Part shown: piece by piece, positions 1 to 9,839 of the stretch
How positions within the stretch are numbered: position 1 is the first letter of the stretch
How the letters are laid out: the number at the start of each line of letters is the position of its first letter
The notes under the pieces: model-generated
The model's input: the letters and a program-made list of their open reading frames with translations, nothing else
Told to the model about the DNA's origin: nothing
The model's database searches: none
Translations under genes and position numbers: made by a program
NCBI GenBank assembly: GCA_021029095.1
Contig: JAJOHG010000318.1
Location: 1-29,586, forward strand
Reading direction: 5' to 3'
Length of the DNA stretch: 29,586 bases
Source of the DNA: Phellopilus nigrolimitatus
Lineage: Eukaryota > Basidiomycota > Agaricomycetes > Hymenochaetales > Hymenochaetaceae

Positions 1-74
1 CGGGGCGTAGGAGGCGCAGTTGATCGTGTGAAGTCGCATGTGACCGCGTCGGTAGGTAAGTGATAGTGACCTTT

Positions 75-145
75 GATCATGTAATTGTGACCGGTGTTTT
101 CGATCATGTAATCGTGACCAATGTGTTCGTCATGTAATCGCGACT
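75..145 (+). repeat. Three short tandem units in the repeat's left part
   Basis: Three degenerate units built on the core CATGTAATYGTGACC begin near 75, 102 and 129, a spacing of 26-27 bp. The same array recurs in the right copy at about 20780-20850. Related CATGTGA words lie on either side. Clusters of short motifs are common upstream of genes and near transposon ends; nothing here decides between the two. Confidence 0.6.
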
Positions 146-658
146 AGCCAGTGATTGTGTAAGTTCGCATGTGATCGGGCAGAGCCGGGTTCTTCATGTG
201 ACCGCGACATTGTGCGCCTCGAATGCGCCCTCAAATGTGCTTCAACGTCAATGTCATCAAAACTTACTCATTCGTAAAGGCCTTTCTTGTCCTTGTCCAA
301 GACGGTTGTAGATGCTGTACAATGCCTCGATGAGAACGACTTGGACAAGTCGCTTATTGAATCGAGAAGATCCCTTTACTGCATATCGTGTGCGCGCCGC
401 CAGGCTCCCGTGTGATCATGATCAGCGTCGGGGGGTACAGACGGTACCATTTTCCCTTGTGATTGCGAGCCCGTGCGCTTCATTAGAATTTCAGCGGACA
501 CACAATATGTGCCATCACGACGCGTATCAGCTTGAATACGTACCAGCGCGGTGACACACAATATGCGGCATCGCGACGCGACGCGTACTGGCTTGACTTA
601 CCAACGCGGTGTCTTATCAGCCTTTTTGGCTGTGCTCGTTCTGCACTTTTCGCCAGCC

Positions 659-3398
659 ATGTCTTGGGCCAGCTTCGTTCAAAAGCAATTTATGGAGCAG
701 CGGTACGCCGCCTACCACGATGCGAAGCTGAAGGGCATTGCGGATGAGAATGAATTTCATGAGAGCACATTCGCCGAATACACGACCCTCTGGACCGTCG
801 AGAAGGCGAACTTCACTAGTTACGCCGTCAACGAAGGCACGCCAGAGGATGTCCTAAGGAAGAAAACAGCTGCCCTAAGACAGGTAATTTCTTTTTTCCC
901 AGCATTGTTTGAATTTATTATTGACGGCGCACCAATCCAGCGTCTACGAGAATGGTTCAAGAATAAAAAGCGTCCAAGGCAGAATACGACGAAGAAAACC
1001 GGCTTTTTTTCGGAGTTGACCGGTCACGCGGCTGGTCAGAGATCACGGAAGCGAAAGCCACAGGAAATTGAGGCTTACAACACCTTGTATATCAAACCTG
1101 TCCCGGGGAAATCGAAGGAGCTACGTGAGGAGCACGCAGCAGCGGTCTCCGAGGCGAAAACACTTCATGTAACCCCTGAGGAGTGGGTTACCTTCCAGCG
1201 AAAGCGACTTCGTGAGATGTTTAAAGTGGAGACGCAGGAGGTTAGAGACCGGGTGACCGAATACCGAGACCGCGTGGAAATCGTGGATGTAGGGGAGCAT
1301 AGTTATCCTGATGATGAGGATAGCGTGCAGTGCGACGATGAGACGAGCGCAGGAGTCTCCGAGGACACGGCCGCAGAAAAAGAGAAAGAGCGCCTTAGCA
1401 AAGCTGAGGAGGTAGCATGGTGAGTAAAAACGATTCTATTCCGCAACTTTCTTTAACTCACCACCATTCAGCCATGTACGCGATCTCGGGCCCGCGATGA
1501 AAGCGTTGGGCGACGAGCTGGAGGCTCGCTTAAATGCGAAGGGTTTCTTTATGATCGGTGTTGCCGATCCGGAAGCAGACGGGCAGATCTCAGTTGTAAA
1601 GTGAGTCAAAGACGTCTTCTCGGGCTTCCTAGATGCTGCGATTTACGTGTTTTCCTTTAGAGTTTGCTTCGGTACGACTAGTGACGAGCGAAAGCTTGAT
1701 CTCGAGAGCTACATGCCTAGTTTTAAGGCCGATGTCGAGGTTCCCGTCTGCAACTGGATCTCCAAAAGTATTCGTGAGTACTTAAGATACAATCTTCTAA
1801 TTTAGTGACTCATCTTTTGATTTTTACAGCAATGTCCTATCGGCAAGACATTTCTTTAAGGTCGAAGTCGGCTGATCCTGAGCAGGGTTCTGCGTACGAA
1901 AAGAACATCCTCAATGACAAGAGCCTGCGAAAGATGACTCCAGACGACCTCGTTGATGACGATACGCGTATTACCTTCAATAGCGATAGCGGTAGCGACA
2001 CGCCCGTCCGCGGGCCGAGTTTGACTAAAGCAAAGAGTATGAAGTTCAAGTCGAAATCGAGGGCTCGTGCCCCGAGGATGACCGAGTATGAGAAGAACCG
2101 CGAAGAAAACATAGAGCGCAACAGGGTGATAATGCAAAACCTTCTAAAAGGTCCACACGGCTCCGCCGCAAATCTGTTAAAGACGAAACCCGTTGCCTCC
2201 GAGGAATCAAAGAAAGCGAAGGGAAAGAGCACTGCAAAAGGACCAGGATTGTCGCGCGTGCCGGTACGGAGGTCTGCGCGACATAGCACTGAAGGGGAGA
2301 ATCCTGCGTACCGCGAACCTGTCGCGTCGACTGAAATGACATCGCGCATATCTCAGCTCGGAAGCATGGTACCCACGCGCGAGGACACCACACCACCCCC
2401 ATCTTGTGCCCAAGGCGTGCCTTCGTCTCAACCTGCGGATAGCACGGTCTCAACGGGCACGCCGACATTCGCAGGTGGCGGGGAGTCGCTCGCGCTGACA
2501 TCCTACGTGGAACAGCAAGTGTACGACCTGGGCACGTCTCATTTTTCATCTGACATGCAGGCTGTCGAGATCAGCAGCGCCGCGGCGGCGACTGCGATGC
2601 CAAGCGCATCTCCCACTCCAGCGCCTTTAGATGACATGACCGCGTCTTCACCTACGCTGCCAACCGATGAACACTCTTCCCTGCCGGCATCTCCGAACAG
2701 ACAGTTATCTATTCCTCCACCACCCGCGCGTCCTGCTTTCGACCCATCAAGCATCAAAGACCCCCGCGAAAGAAAAGCGAGCGAATGGATCGAGGAGGCG
2801 GAAGCTTATCTACGCAAGCATATGGTCGGAGATCTGGCAGATGCGTTAGTTAGGCTCTGGATTGAGTTTGAAGGCCGATTGGGATATCCCGTACGTACCA
2901 TTCACCTATGCTTTCGAGCTTCCGGATTGCTGGCTTACATTTGCGTAGGGAAACTCGGAAAGGATCCCCAAACCCGGCCGGCCCGCGGAAGTGGATTGGT
3001 GGCAGAAGCGAGGGAGGGACTACTCAAAGTTCCCTCCTGTGCAGCCACCCGACGAGTACTTCAAAACCTGGTTTGCGTGGTATCAAGGCTTGCAACCCGC
3101 CGGTTGCCGATGCGACTCTGCGTGGCCCCTCCCTCGGGATGACAGCGATGCGCAAACAGATTGGACGATACTCAAAAAAGGCGGGCCAAACGGTATTTTT
3201 ATTGTTCTACTTACACTGGCGTTTTGGGCGGATGGTCTTCAAACGAGCGCAGAGATCGATATCTACGAGAGTGCGATGGCGGACGTGACCTGGGTACTGA
3301 AGACGATGCTCGACTTGCTGGGAGGAGGGAAGAGGAAGATGGCGGGTGATGGTGACAGCGCAGATGTGGGAAAGAGAAGCAAGCGCCGCACGAAATGA
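659..3398 (+). CDS. Uncharacterised multi-exon protein of the 3.86-kb repeat (intact copy)
   Basis: I read six exons: 659-883, 941-1419, 1472-1600, 1661-1773, 1830-2890 and 2949-3398. All have GT..AG borders and join in frame to about 818 residues ending in a basic, NLS-like tail (KRSKRRTK). The first intron (884-940) is 57 nt and in frame, so it might be retained. The start at MSWASFV is chosen because an upstream ATG at 563 adds only low-complexity sequence. Residues about 1-310 are charged and helical. Residues about 500-625 are rich in Ser, Pro, Thr and Ala. The last 150 residues hold tryptophan-rich blocks (DWWQKRGRDY, then GPNGIFIVLLTLAFW). From memory, this tail resembles a family expanded in many Agaricomycete genomes with no known function. 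It has no transposase or nuclease motif that I recognise. Confidence 0.7.
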
Positions 3399-3862
3399 GC
3401 GTAGATAGAGCGTTACTGTATGCAGTTTGTCGACTGCTTCGTGCCGGTCAATGGTATCTGCGTGCACTTAGCGTGTTCGTGTCATGTTTGTAAACAAGAT
3501 AGAATCTGCCGAGACGCAAAGGCGCGCTGGCGGTGTCGCCCAACAAATGCGACGGGCGACATCACTAAAGCGGCCCGCGTGAGAAACATTTAACATTTTA
3601 GGATATATCCCGACAAAAATGATCGACATTCCCGCTCTGAACGCGCCAACGTCGCGCTACAACATCTATTCATATAGTATAAGGTTTTTCAGGGATTGCA
3701 GTGATTGCCGTACAGTGCCGATCCGGCACGAGCATCAAAGCCCTGGGGTAGATTGGGGGCACAGGCCCGGTAATGTCTACCACCGCACTTATCACGGTAA
3801 TGTTGAACCTGGTTTTTCGGTAATTATCAGGTATGGTAAGTACTGACTGGCTGGTACTGGTG
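3399..3862. other. Non-coding tail of the 3.86-kb repeat
   Basis: About 460 bp follow the gene's stop codon up to the repeat boundary, and they are almost identical in the right copy (24107-24569). On the minus strand the last 200 bp contain a reading frame that begins YQPVSTYHTYNYRKTRF in the right copy (open from 24581 to 24378). In the left copy one extra base near 3829 brings a stop after YQPVSTYHT. The frame may be a leftover exon end of another gene; I cannot name it. Confidence 0.4.
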
Positions 3863-4876
3863 AGTCATCGCGGTCCATGCCTCGCCCTCCTGTTTCACAA
3901 CGACAGGGGCCGGTGCAGGTGCGGGAGTCCGCGTGTTCGACGTGGACGCTGTGGCCTTCGCGACCCCGGCGTATCCGCGCTTAAGGATGTCGTCGCACAA
4001 CGTGAAAACCTCTTGCATCGGGTAGGTCGAGTCGGGGCTGTGCGTGTCGTCTTTAATGAGCTTGCGCAGGTTCATCTCTTCGCGTAGCGATCCCTTGATC
4101 CCCTCAAGGAAGCCGCGGTTGACGTCAAGATCACTGAAGATCGACTGTGACTTGAGGTACGCGGATACGAGCGAGAACTCCCGGAAGTACTTGCTTAGCG
4201 AGCCTCTGTCAGTGTGGCCGCTCGCTGGCTGCGCGTTGATGATGCGTCGAGCGTTGCGGGCAGTGAACGTAGGTTCCGCGCCTGGGTAGAGTGTGAGGAC
4301 TGCTTCACGGAAGGGCGTCCACAGATTCCCGGTCGCGGCTGGGAGTGACTTCCACGTGAAGCCTTCGCGACCAGCGTACAGGCAAGCGCATTCGATAGCG
4401 TCAGGGTCCGTGATGTTGTTCCGGCGACCGAGATTCTCGATCACGTTGAAAAAGTGTGGAATGCTCTCCTCGTCCTCCGGGAACGTGGGAGCTCGGCGAT
4501 CCCCAGTAAGAGGCATGTCGCCTGGGTCGACGCCAACGACTGGCGTAAAGAACGGTGCCGGGGGCGGTGGTTGTGCCATGGCGACGACGGGTCGAATAGG
4601 CGCGATCGGATGCGGGGTCGGTCGTGATCGTGGAGGTGGTGTCGGAGACGGCGAGCGGGCGGAGAAGCGTAACGGCGCTGGAGTGGAGGCGACTGGCGGT
4701 GTGTAAAAGATAGATCGCGAAGATGCGGCAAGCTGATCGAGTGGTGTGAGGGGGCTGTCTGAGAAGAGGTCCAGGCGGCCGCGGTCTATCGAGAAGCTCT
4801 GGAGGCTGTTCGATATCTGTGAGATCGGCGATAAAGACGCGGCGGGTGTCCTATCTATATGTCGAGGCGATTGCAA
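3827..4876 (-). pseudogene. Gag-like gene of a Ty3/Gypsy-type LTR retrotransposon, 3' truncated
   Basis: A single minus-strand frame of 349 residues. Residues about 1-120 are Ser/Pro-rich. A capsid-like helical region follows (about 125-310), with blocks such as DRRAPTFPEDEESIPHFF, AGREGFTWKSLP and LWTPFREAVLTLYPGAEP, which match the general look of basidiomycete Gypsy Gag proteins. The C-terminal part becomes Ala/Pro/Thr-rich and then crosses into the 3.86-kb repeat at 3862. The last nine residues (YQPVSTYHT) are therefore encoded by the repeat, not by the retrotransposon. No CCHC zinc knuckle, protease, reverse transcriptase or integrase is present, so this is a stub that cannot move by itself. 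Identification rests on overall resemblance, not on a catalytic motif. Confidence 0.7.
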
Positions 4877-6060
4877 CCGTCATGGCGAAGGTCGGGTTCG
4901 GTGTGTCGTACGTCCTCGATCCTGGGAGCGTGACTGAGATCGCGAACTCGATCGTCGTTGGCGCTCTCGTCGCAGACGTCGTTCTTCTCGGGCGGTCGAT
5001 GGGTGGATGCTGAGCTCTCTTTGAAAGGGTCCGGTCGACGGTGACCGCGGTGTCCCTCGTCGTCTGACTGTCCCTTGTGACACTGACGGTGCGCGGTCTG
5101 GATCGTCGAGCGCGTCGCGGAGCGCTCCTAATAGGTTACGGCCTTTGCGCGGCAGGGCGAAATCGTGATCGCGGTCGTTTGGCGTGTCGAGTCTTGGTCA
5201 GCTAGACACTTTGAAACCCCCGCGGTTGGTTCCAGGTTTACGAGACCCTTTCGGGCAAGTAGCGCAGACGGTCGAAGACAGCCCACAGGGTTCGGGGAAT
5301 CTACGGTGCCTTGATCAAGAAGAGAGAAAAGCCGACAGGGGGACTCAACACTGGGACGACGCGACGCTGACTCGCTCCCTCTCTATCGATGCTGTCGAGA
5401 CGGCGACCCAGTGAGGTCGTGGTCGCGGACCGTTCGGGATGTACGACGGTGTCGAGTAAGGTTCAGAACTGAAGACGGTGTCGAGAAACGGATCAAGTGT
5501 CGATCGCGAAGTCAAGAAGAGCGAACGGGAGGTCGAGAAGAGAGAAGATGAGAAGTGTGTGTCAATCCTATTCAGTGTCGTGATCGCGAAGGGGAAGACT
5601 CCTGTACAAAGATGCCTCTATCTCGACTAAATACCGAATCCTGTTTCTGTCTACGGTCCGTGCGCGATCCCAGTAAGGTAACTGAACAAAGAGTGCCCCG
5701 CGATGTCTCCGCGACTCGACTCATCATCCCTGTGTCATACGCGTCGATCCTCGGTCCTTCGTCCGCGTCCGCGATCGCGCTCGATCCTCTATCCGCGTCC
5801 GTACTCGTCCTCAATCCTCAATCCGTCTCTATGCTCAACCGCGGTCCTGTACCCGTTCCGCGACGATATCGGAAGGTAGCCAGTGGTACACTGGTACACC
5901 GCGCAAGGTGACGCGGCCGTCGGCGATGGCGAGTAGCCGGTCTCCGCCGGGCCCCTTAGGCAATGTCAGCAGAGTTAAGTCCCCGAGCAGATATTGCAAG
6001 TATTAATGCCAGTATGAGCATCCAAGGTGTTATGATAGCTAACTATCTATCGAACGTACT
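4877..6060. other. Low-complexity leader upstream of the Gag remnant
   Basis: No convincing gene. The stretch is rich in words such as GATCGCGAA, GTCGAGAAG and, at about 5750-5830, CGATCCTC and CCGCGTCC repeated imperfectly; this suits the leader of a Gypsy element read leftwards. Near 5964 the minus strand reads CTCTGCTGACA, which could be an LTR end, but no matching second LTR or clear primer-binding site is seen. Confidence 0.35.
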
Positions 6061-6360
6061 CTAGTGCACCCCCCCCTAGGCTCCAAATTTGGAGCCCCCT
6101 TAAAAGGAGATTTTACCCATAAAAGGTACCATGTGAGTGACAAATTCTGGCTCCAAAGAGGCTCCAAAAGTTCCCGCACAGGGCTCCAAAGGCTCCAAAA
6201 ATTCCCGCACTGGGCTCCAAAAGGCTCCAAAAAGGCTCCGAAAGGCTCCAAAGGCTCCAAAAAATTCTCACGCCTGGCTCCAAAGGCTCCAAAATATTCC
6301 CACGCTGGGCTCCAAAGGCTCCAAAAGAGCTCCAAAAATTCTCAGATTGGCTCTGACTAC
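6061..6360. repeat. GGCTCC minisatellite beginning at an 18-bp palindrome
   Basis: About five units of 30-40 bp, each made of two or more GGCTCCAAA words followed by a spacer like ATTCCCGCAC, run from about 6150 to 6350. The block is introduced at 6079-6096 by the perfect palindrome GGCTCCAAATTTGGAGCC. Long frames are open on both strands (plus: SKGSK-type peptides; minus: EPLEPFW-type peptides) only because the units lack stop codons; I do not regard them as genes. Confidence 0.85.
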
Positions 6361-7608
6361 ATGTAACAAAGACATTAGAAGCTGAATAACTTTTCAACCA
6401 CAAAAGCTGTGCTTCTGCTGATTTCATATTCATGTTCAGCTCGAAATTTCGATCTAGAAACATTCTTTATCTCATGCATTCACTCAGTTTTCCTTGACTG
6501 CACACTGGACGCGTACTGCTAACGTCATTTTGCGCTTTCTCAACAACAAGTGCATTTCTTGTCTGATTCTTTTCAAATTTTGTGAGAACATGACCCCATA
6601 TTCCACCCACATATCCCACCAAATTTGAGTATCTTATGTTCAGTCCCCCAATTCCGATTCCACAAACAGTGGTCTCGGATTGCGTTCCGTGTAGCTCTCA
6701 AGATTCAAAGACAACAGCTACTGTTTTGGACAGATTCTGTTGAGATTCGGAGGGCACATGATCTGACATGATCCAAATACATTCCACATGAATCTGACAA
6801 CCAAAGAAACAAATCCATTTTTGTTCCCCCGATATCTGAGACTCTAGTGGCGACAGCCGGCGGTGAGTTCATTACGAGCCACAAACAGAGACGTATCATG
6901 TGATCCGAAGATTTTCATACTTGCCATGAGCATCGTCACAATCATCCATGCTCCAATACTGTCTGTGACAGCTACAACTCACCCAACACAAATTGATTTG
7001 CAGGCAAAGTTGAAAATCCCGGTTCAGAGACAAACAAGCGTAAAAAGATCAGTTCTGCTCCAATTCATTTGAAACTCGGTGAGACCATGATTCCAGATAC
7101 TACAAGCATGTCCAACATATTTCCAGATGTTTTGAGAAACTCCCCCAAAGTGAATTCAACAAATCACAGTTTTCGAGTGCAGACAGAATATAAAATGCGG
7201 AATACAACATAGCTCTCCCACAAATGCAGCTACAAACGAGCCGTTTTCAGATTCGGATTCAGCTTCGAAATTCGATCCAGAAACATCTCTTGCCCATTTG
7301 AATCATCTCTCACAGACATTTGAATTCTATCTCCGAAGACAGACAACATTCTGTGACACCAAGACATTTTTATCCACAGCCCATGAGATTTCTATCAGAA
7401 AACCCTAGTACCTGGAAGCCTCAAGATATGTACATATCTTTGCCTCGGGGTCAAACACCCATATCTCTGCAAGGAGACATTGGATGGCCCTGTAACTTGG
7501 TAGGTGTGTGTGGGGACATGTCCCACACAGCCTGAAGCAGATAGATCACGGATTTGCTTGCGTCGTCGCCGTTGGGAGGCTGAGGTCAACAGGGTCACTT
7601 TAGAGCGG
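6361..7608. other. AT-rich non-coding DNA
   Basis: No gene recognised; reading frames are short and lack family signatures. One diverged direct repeat of about 33 bp is visible: a block at about 6435-6467 (TTCAGCTCGAAATTTCGATC core) recurs at about 7258-7290, about 823 bp away. This hints at older repeat structure that has decayed. Confidence 0.5.
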
Positions 7609-9762
7609 GGTCAAAGAGGTCCTCAGATGTAGGAAGGGTGAATTCTCTCAATGTTTCTCATGGGGTCTGTTGGGGATAATGTTAGGGAAAGAATGTTGGT
7701 TATTGTTGTTGGGTTTTGTGTCTTGCTCGTTGTGGAGGAGCATTTGACCCCGATTTTGGGCTTTTTTGGGGGTCAAATGGGGTCAAAGGCTTTGTATGCA
7801 GCTCGTTTCGTTCAATACTTTGCCAGAATGTGGGTATTAGTATCCCGGAAGGTTTCTATAAGGTGCGGAAGCCATCAGATCATTTTGTGATTTTGTGATC
7901 GCCGTTGACCCACGATGACCAGCTTTTTTGGGGGTCAATTGGTGCCCACTGGCTCAAAACGAGCCGGATTCCTCTGATACTTTGTACATATGCTGTGTAC
8001 AGTAGTACACATTTTTATGTGAATTTGTTTCAGTTCCTGGGGATGCAGAAGCATTAATGATGAATTTATTTGAATTTATATTGGTTTTCTATCAGGTCAA
8101 ACAGTGAAAAAATATGTAAAACTGTCTATTGTTGATGCAGAGCTCTGTGGTGACAGATATAAGTGTGTCTCTATGTTAACAAGGTGTGAGGATATGTAGT
8201 TTGTGTCTTTGTGGTGTAGATGTCGAGCTAGAGGCCGATGAATGGATTTCTGGCTAAATTGGGAAGTGCTTTCCCAGGCAAAAAAACGGCGCGCCTTTTT
8301 TTTTCCCGAGTGTTACATAATCTGGGCCAAGTCAAACAAGCCTGTGGACATAGGAAGTGGGAATTCTCTCAATGTTTCTCATGGGGTATGTTGGGAATAA
8401 CATTAGGGAAGTATTGTATGAGAAGGTGGATGGGTTTTGTGTCTTGTTCATTGTTTAATAGCATTTGACCTCGATTTTTGGCTGTGTTGGGGGGTATAAT
8501 GAAATTGATCCCTCTGTATGCAGCTCATTCTGCCCAGCATTTTGCCAGCATGTGGGTTTTAGTGCCCCAGAAGGTTGGTTGAAGGTTCAGAAGCCATCAG
8601 ATCATTTGGTGATTGTATGACCTCTGTTGACCTGCTATGACCTGATTTCTTTGGGGTCAAATGAGGTCAACAGGCTCAAATCAATGCATATTCTTCAGAT
8701 TATTTGTGAATAAGTTCTGAATAGTGATAAAGAGGTTTCTGAGAAGTTGCTCTGGTCATTGGTGAAGCAGGATGATTAATTTAGGGTTTATATTGATTTT
8801 CTATCAGGTCAAACAGTGAAATAAATATATAAAATTGTATATTTTTGATGCAGAGCTCTGTGGTGATGGATGTAGGTGTGTCTCTATGTTAACAAGCTGT
8901 GGTAACACATAGCTTGTGTCTCGGTAATGTAGTTGGTGAGCTAGAGGCCAATGAGTGGTTTTCTGTCCTAATATAGAAGTGCTTTCTCAGGCAAAAAAAC
9001 GGCGCGCCGTTTTTTTTCCCGAGTGTTACATAAGCTGAGGTCATTCTTGGGCCGGGTCAAACAAGCCTGTGGATGTAATAAGAGGGGATTTTCTCAATGT
9101 TTATCATGGAATATGTTGGGGGTAATACTAGGGAAAGATTGGAGAAGAAGCTGCATGGGTTTTGTGTCTTGCTCATTGTGTGATAGCATTTGACCCCAAT
9201 TTTTGGCTGTGTTGGTGGGTTAAATGAGGTTAATGTCTCTGTAAGTGGCTTGTTCCACCTAGAATTTAGCCAGAATGTGGGTATTAGTGTCCCAGAAAGT
9301 TTGTTGAAGGTGTAGAAGCCACCAGATTATTTGGTGATTGTATGACCTCTGTTGACCCACTGTGACCTGGTTTTTTGGGGGTCAAATGGGGTCAACAGGC
9401 TCAAATCAAGGCATATCCTGTGGATTTTTTGTACATATGTTCTGCATAGTAGTAGGGATGTTTCTTGGAAGTTTCTCTAGTCATTGGTGAAGCATGATGA
9501 TTAATTCAGGCTTTATGTCGATTTTCTATCAGGTCAAACAGTGAAATAAATATGTAAAATTGTTTATTGTTGATGTAGAGCGCTGTGTTGATGGGGGTAG
9601 GCGTGTCTCTATGTTAACAAGCTCCTGTGACACACAGCTTGTGTGTCTGTAGTGTAGATGTCGAGCTAGAGGCCGATGAATAGATTCCCGGCCAAATCGG
9701 GAAGTGCTTTCCCAGGCAAAAAAAAGGCGCGCCGTCTTTTTTCCCGAGTGTTAGGTAATCTG
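7609..9762. repeat. Three tandem units of about 720 bp with palindromic ends
   Basis: Units span about 7609-8339, 8340-9057 and 9058-9762. Shared landmarks in the same order are TCTCAATGTTTCTCATGG, several GGTCAA/TTGACC words, TTTCTATCAGGTCAAACAG, GAGCTAGAGGCC and finally GGCGCGCC set between an A run and a T run. The GGCGCGCC cores lie at 8288, 9001 and 9726, spacings of 713 and 725 bp. In the middle unit the palindrome is perfect over 24 bp (8993-9016). The units have diverged by substitutions and small indels, so the array is not recent. No protein is encoded. It may be a degenerate satellite or the interior of a non-autonomous transposon. Confidence 0.85.
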
Positions 9763-9763
9763 C

Positions 9764-9791
9764 GGCCAAACTGCGCATGCGCAGTTTGGCC
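9764..9791. repeat. Perfect 28-bp palindrome
   Basis: GGCCAAACTGCGCA is followed directly by its exact reverse complement, centred on GCATGC. It sits at the right edge of the 720-bp array. The outer flanks are also roughly inverted (GAGTGTTAGGTAAT on the left; ATTACATAACTC on the right). The symmetry could form a cruciform or mark the joined ends of an element. Confidence 0.9.
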
Positions 9792-9839
9792 TCGTATTAC
9801 ATAACTCATTTTTTATGTTGCACGTGAGGTTCCCGCCAG

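Larger units (their letters stand above)
1..3862. repeat. Left copy of a 3.86-kb direct repeat
   Basis: Positions 1-3862 match 20706-24569 almost base for base in the same orientation. The match starts at the first base of the window, so the true left end of this copy is not visible. The right end is sharp: after the shared word CTGGTACTGGTG the two copies run into unrelated neighbours, a Gag gene here and a zinc-finger pseudogene at the other copy. The repeat contains one multi-exon gene and about 460 bp of downstream non-coding DNA. I see no long terminal repeats, transposase or inverted ends, so it could be a segmental duplication or the cargo of an unknown element. Confidence 0.97.

Noticed and set aside
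5900..6060. An LTR end and primer-binding site for the Gag remnant (CTCTGCTGACA on the minus strand near 5964).
   Set aside because: No second LTR, no convincing tRNA-complementary site and no clear LTR start before the minisatellite.
6061..6360. CRISPR-like array.
   Set aside because: Units are short, variable in length and without unique spacers; it is a eukaryotic minisatellite.
7596..7625. A second hAT-like end (TAGAGCGGGGTCAAA).
   Set aside because: No inverted partner and no flanking 8-bp duplication could be found in the window.
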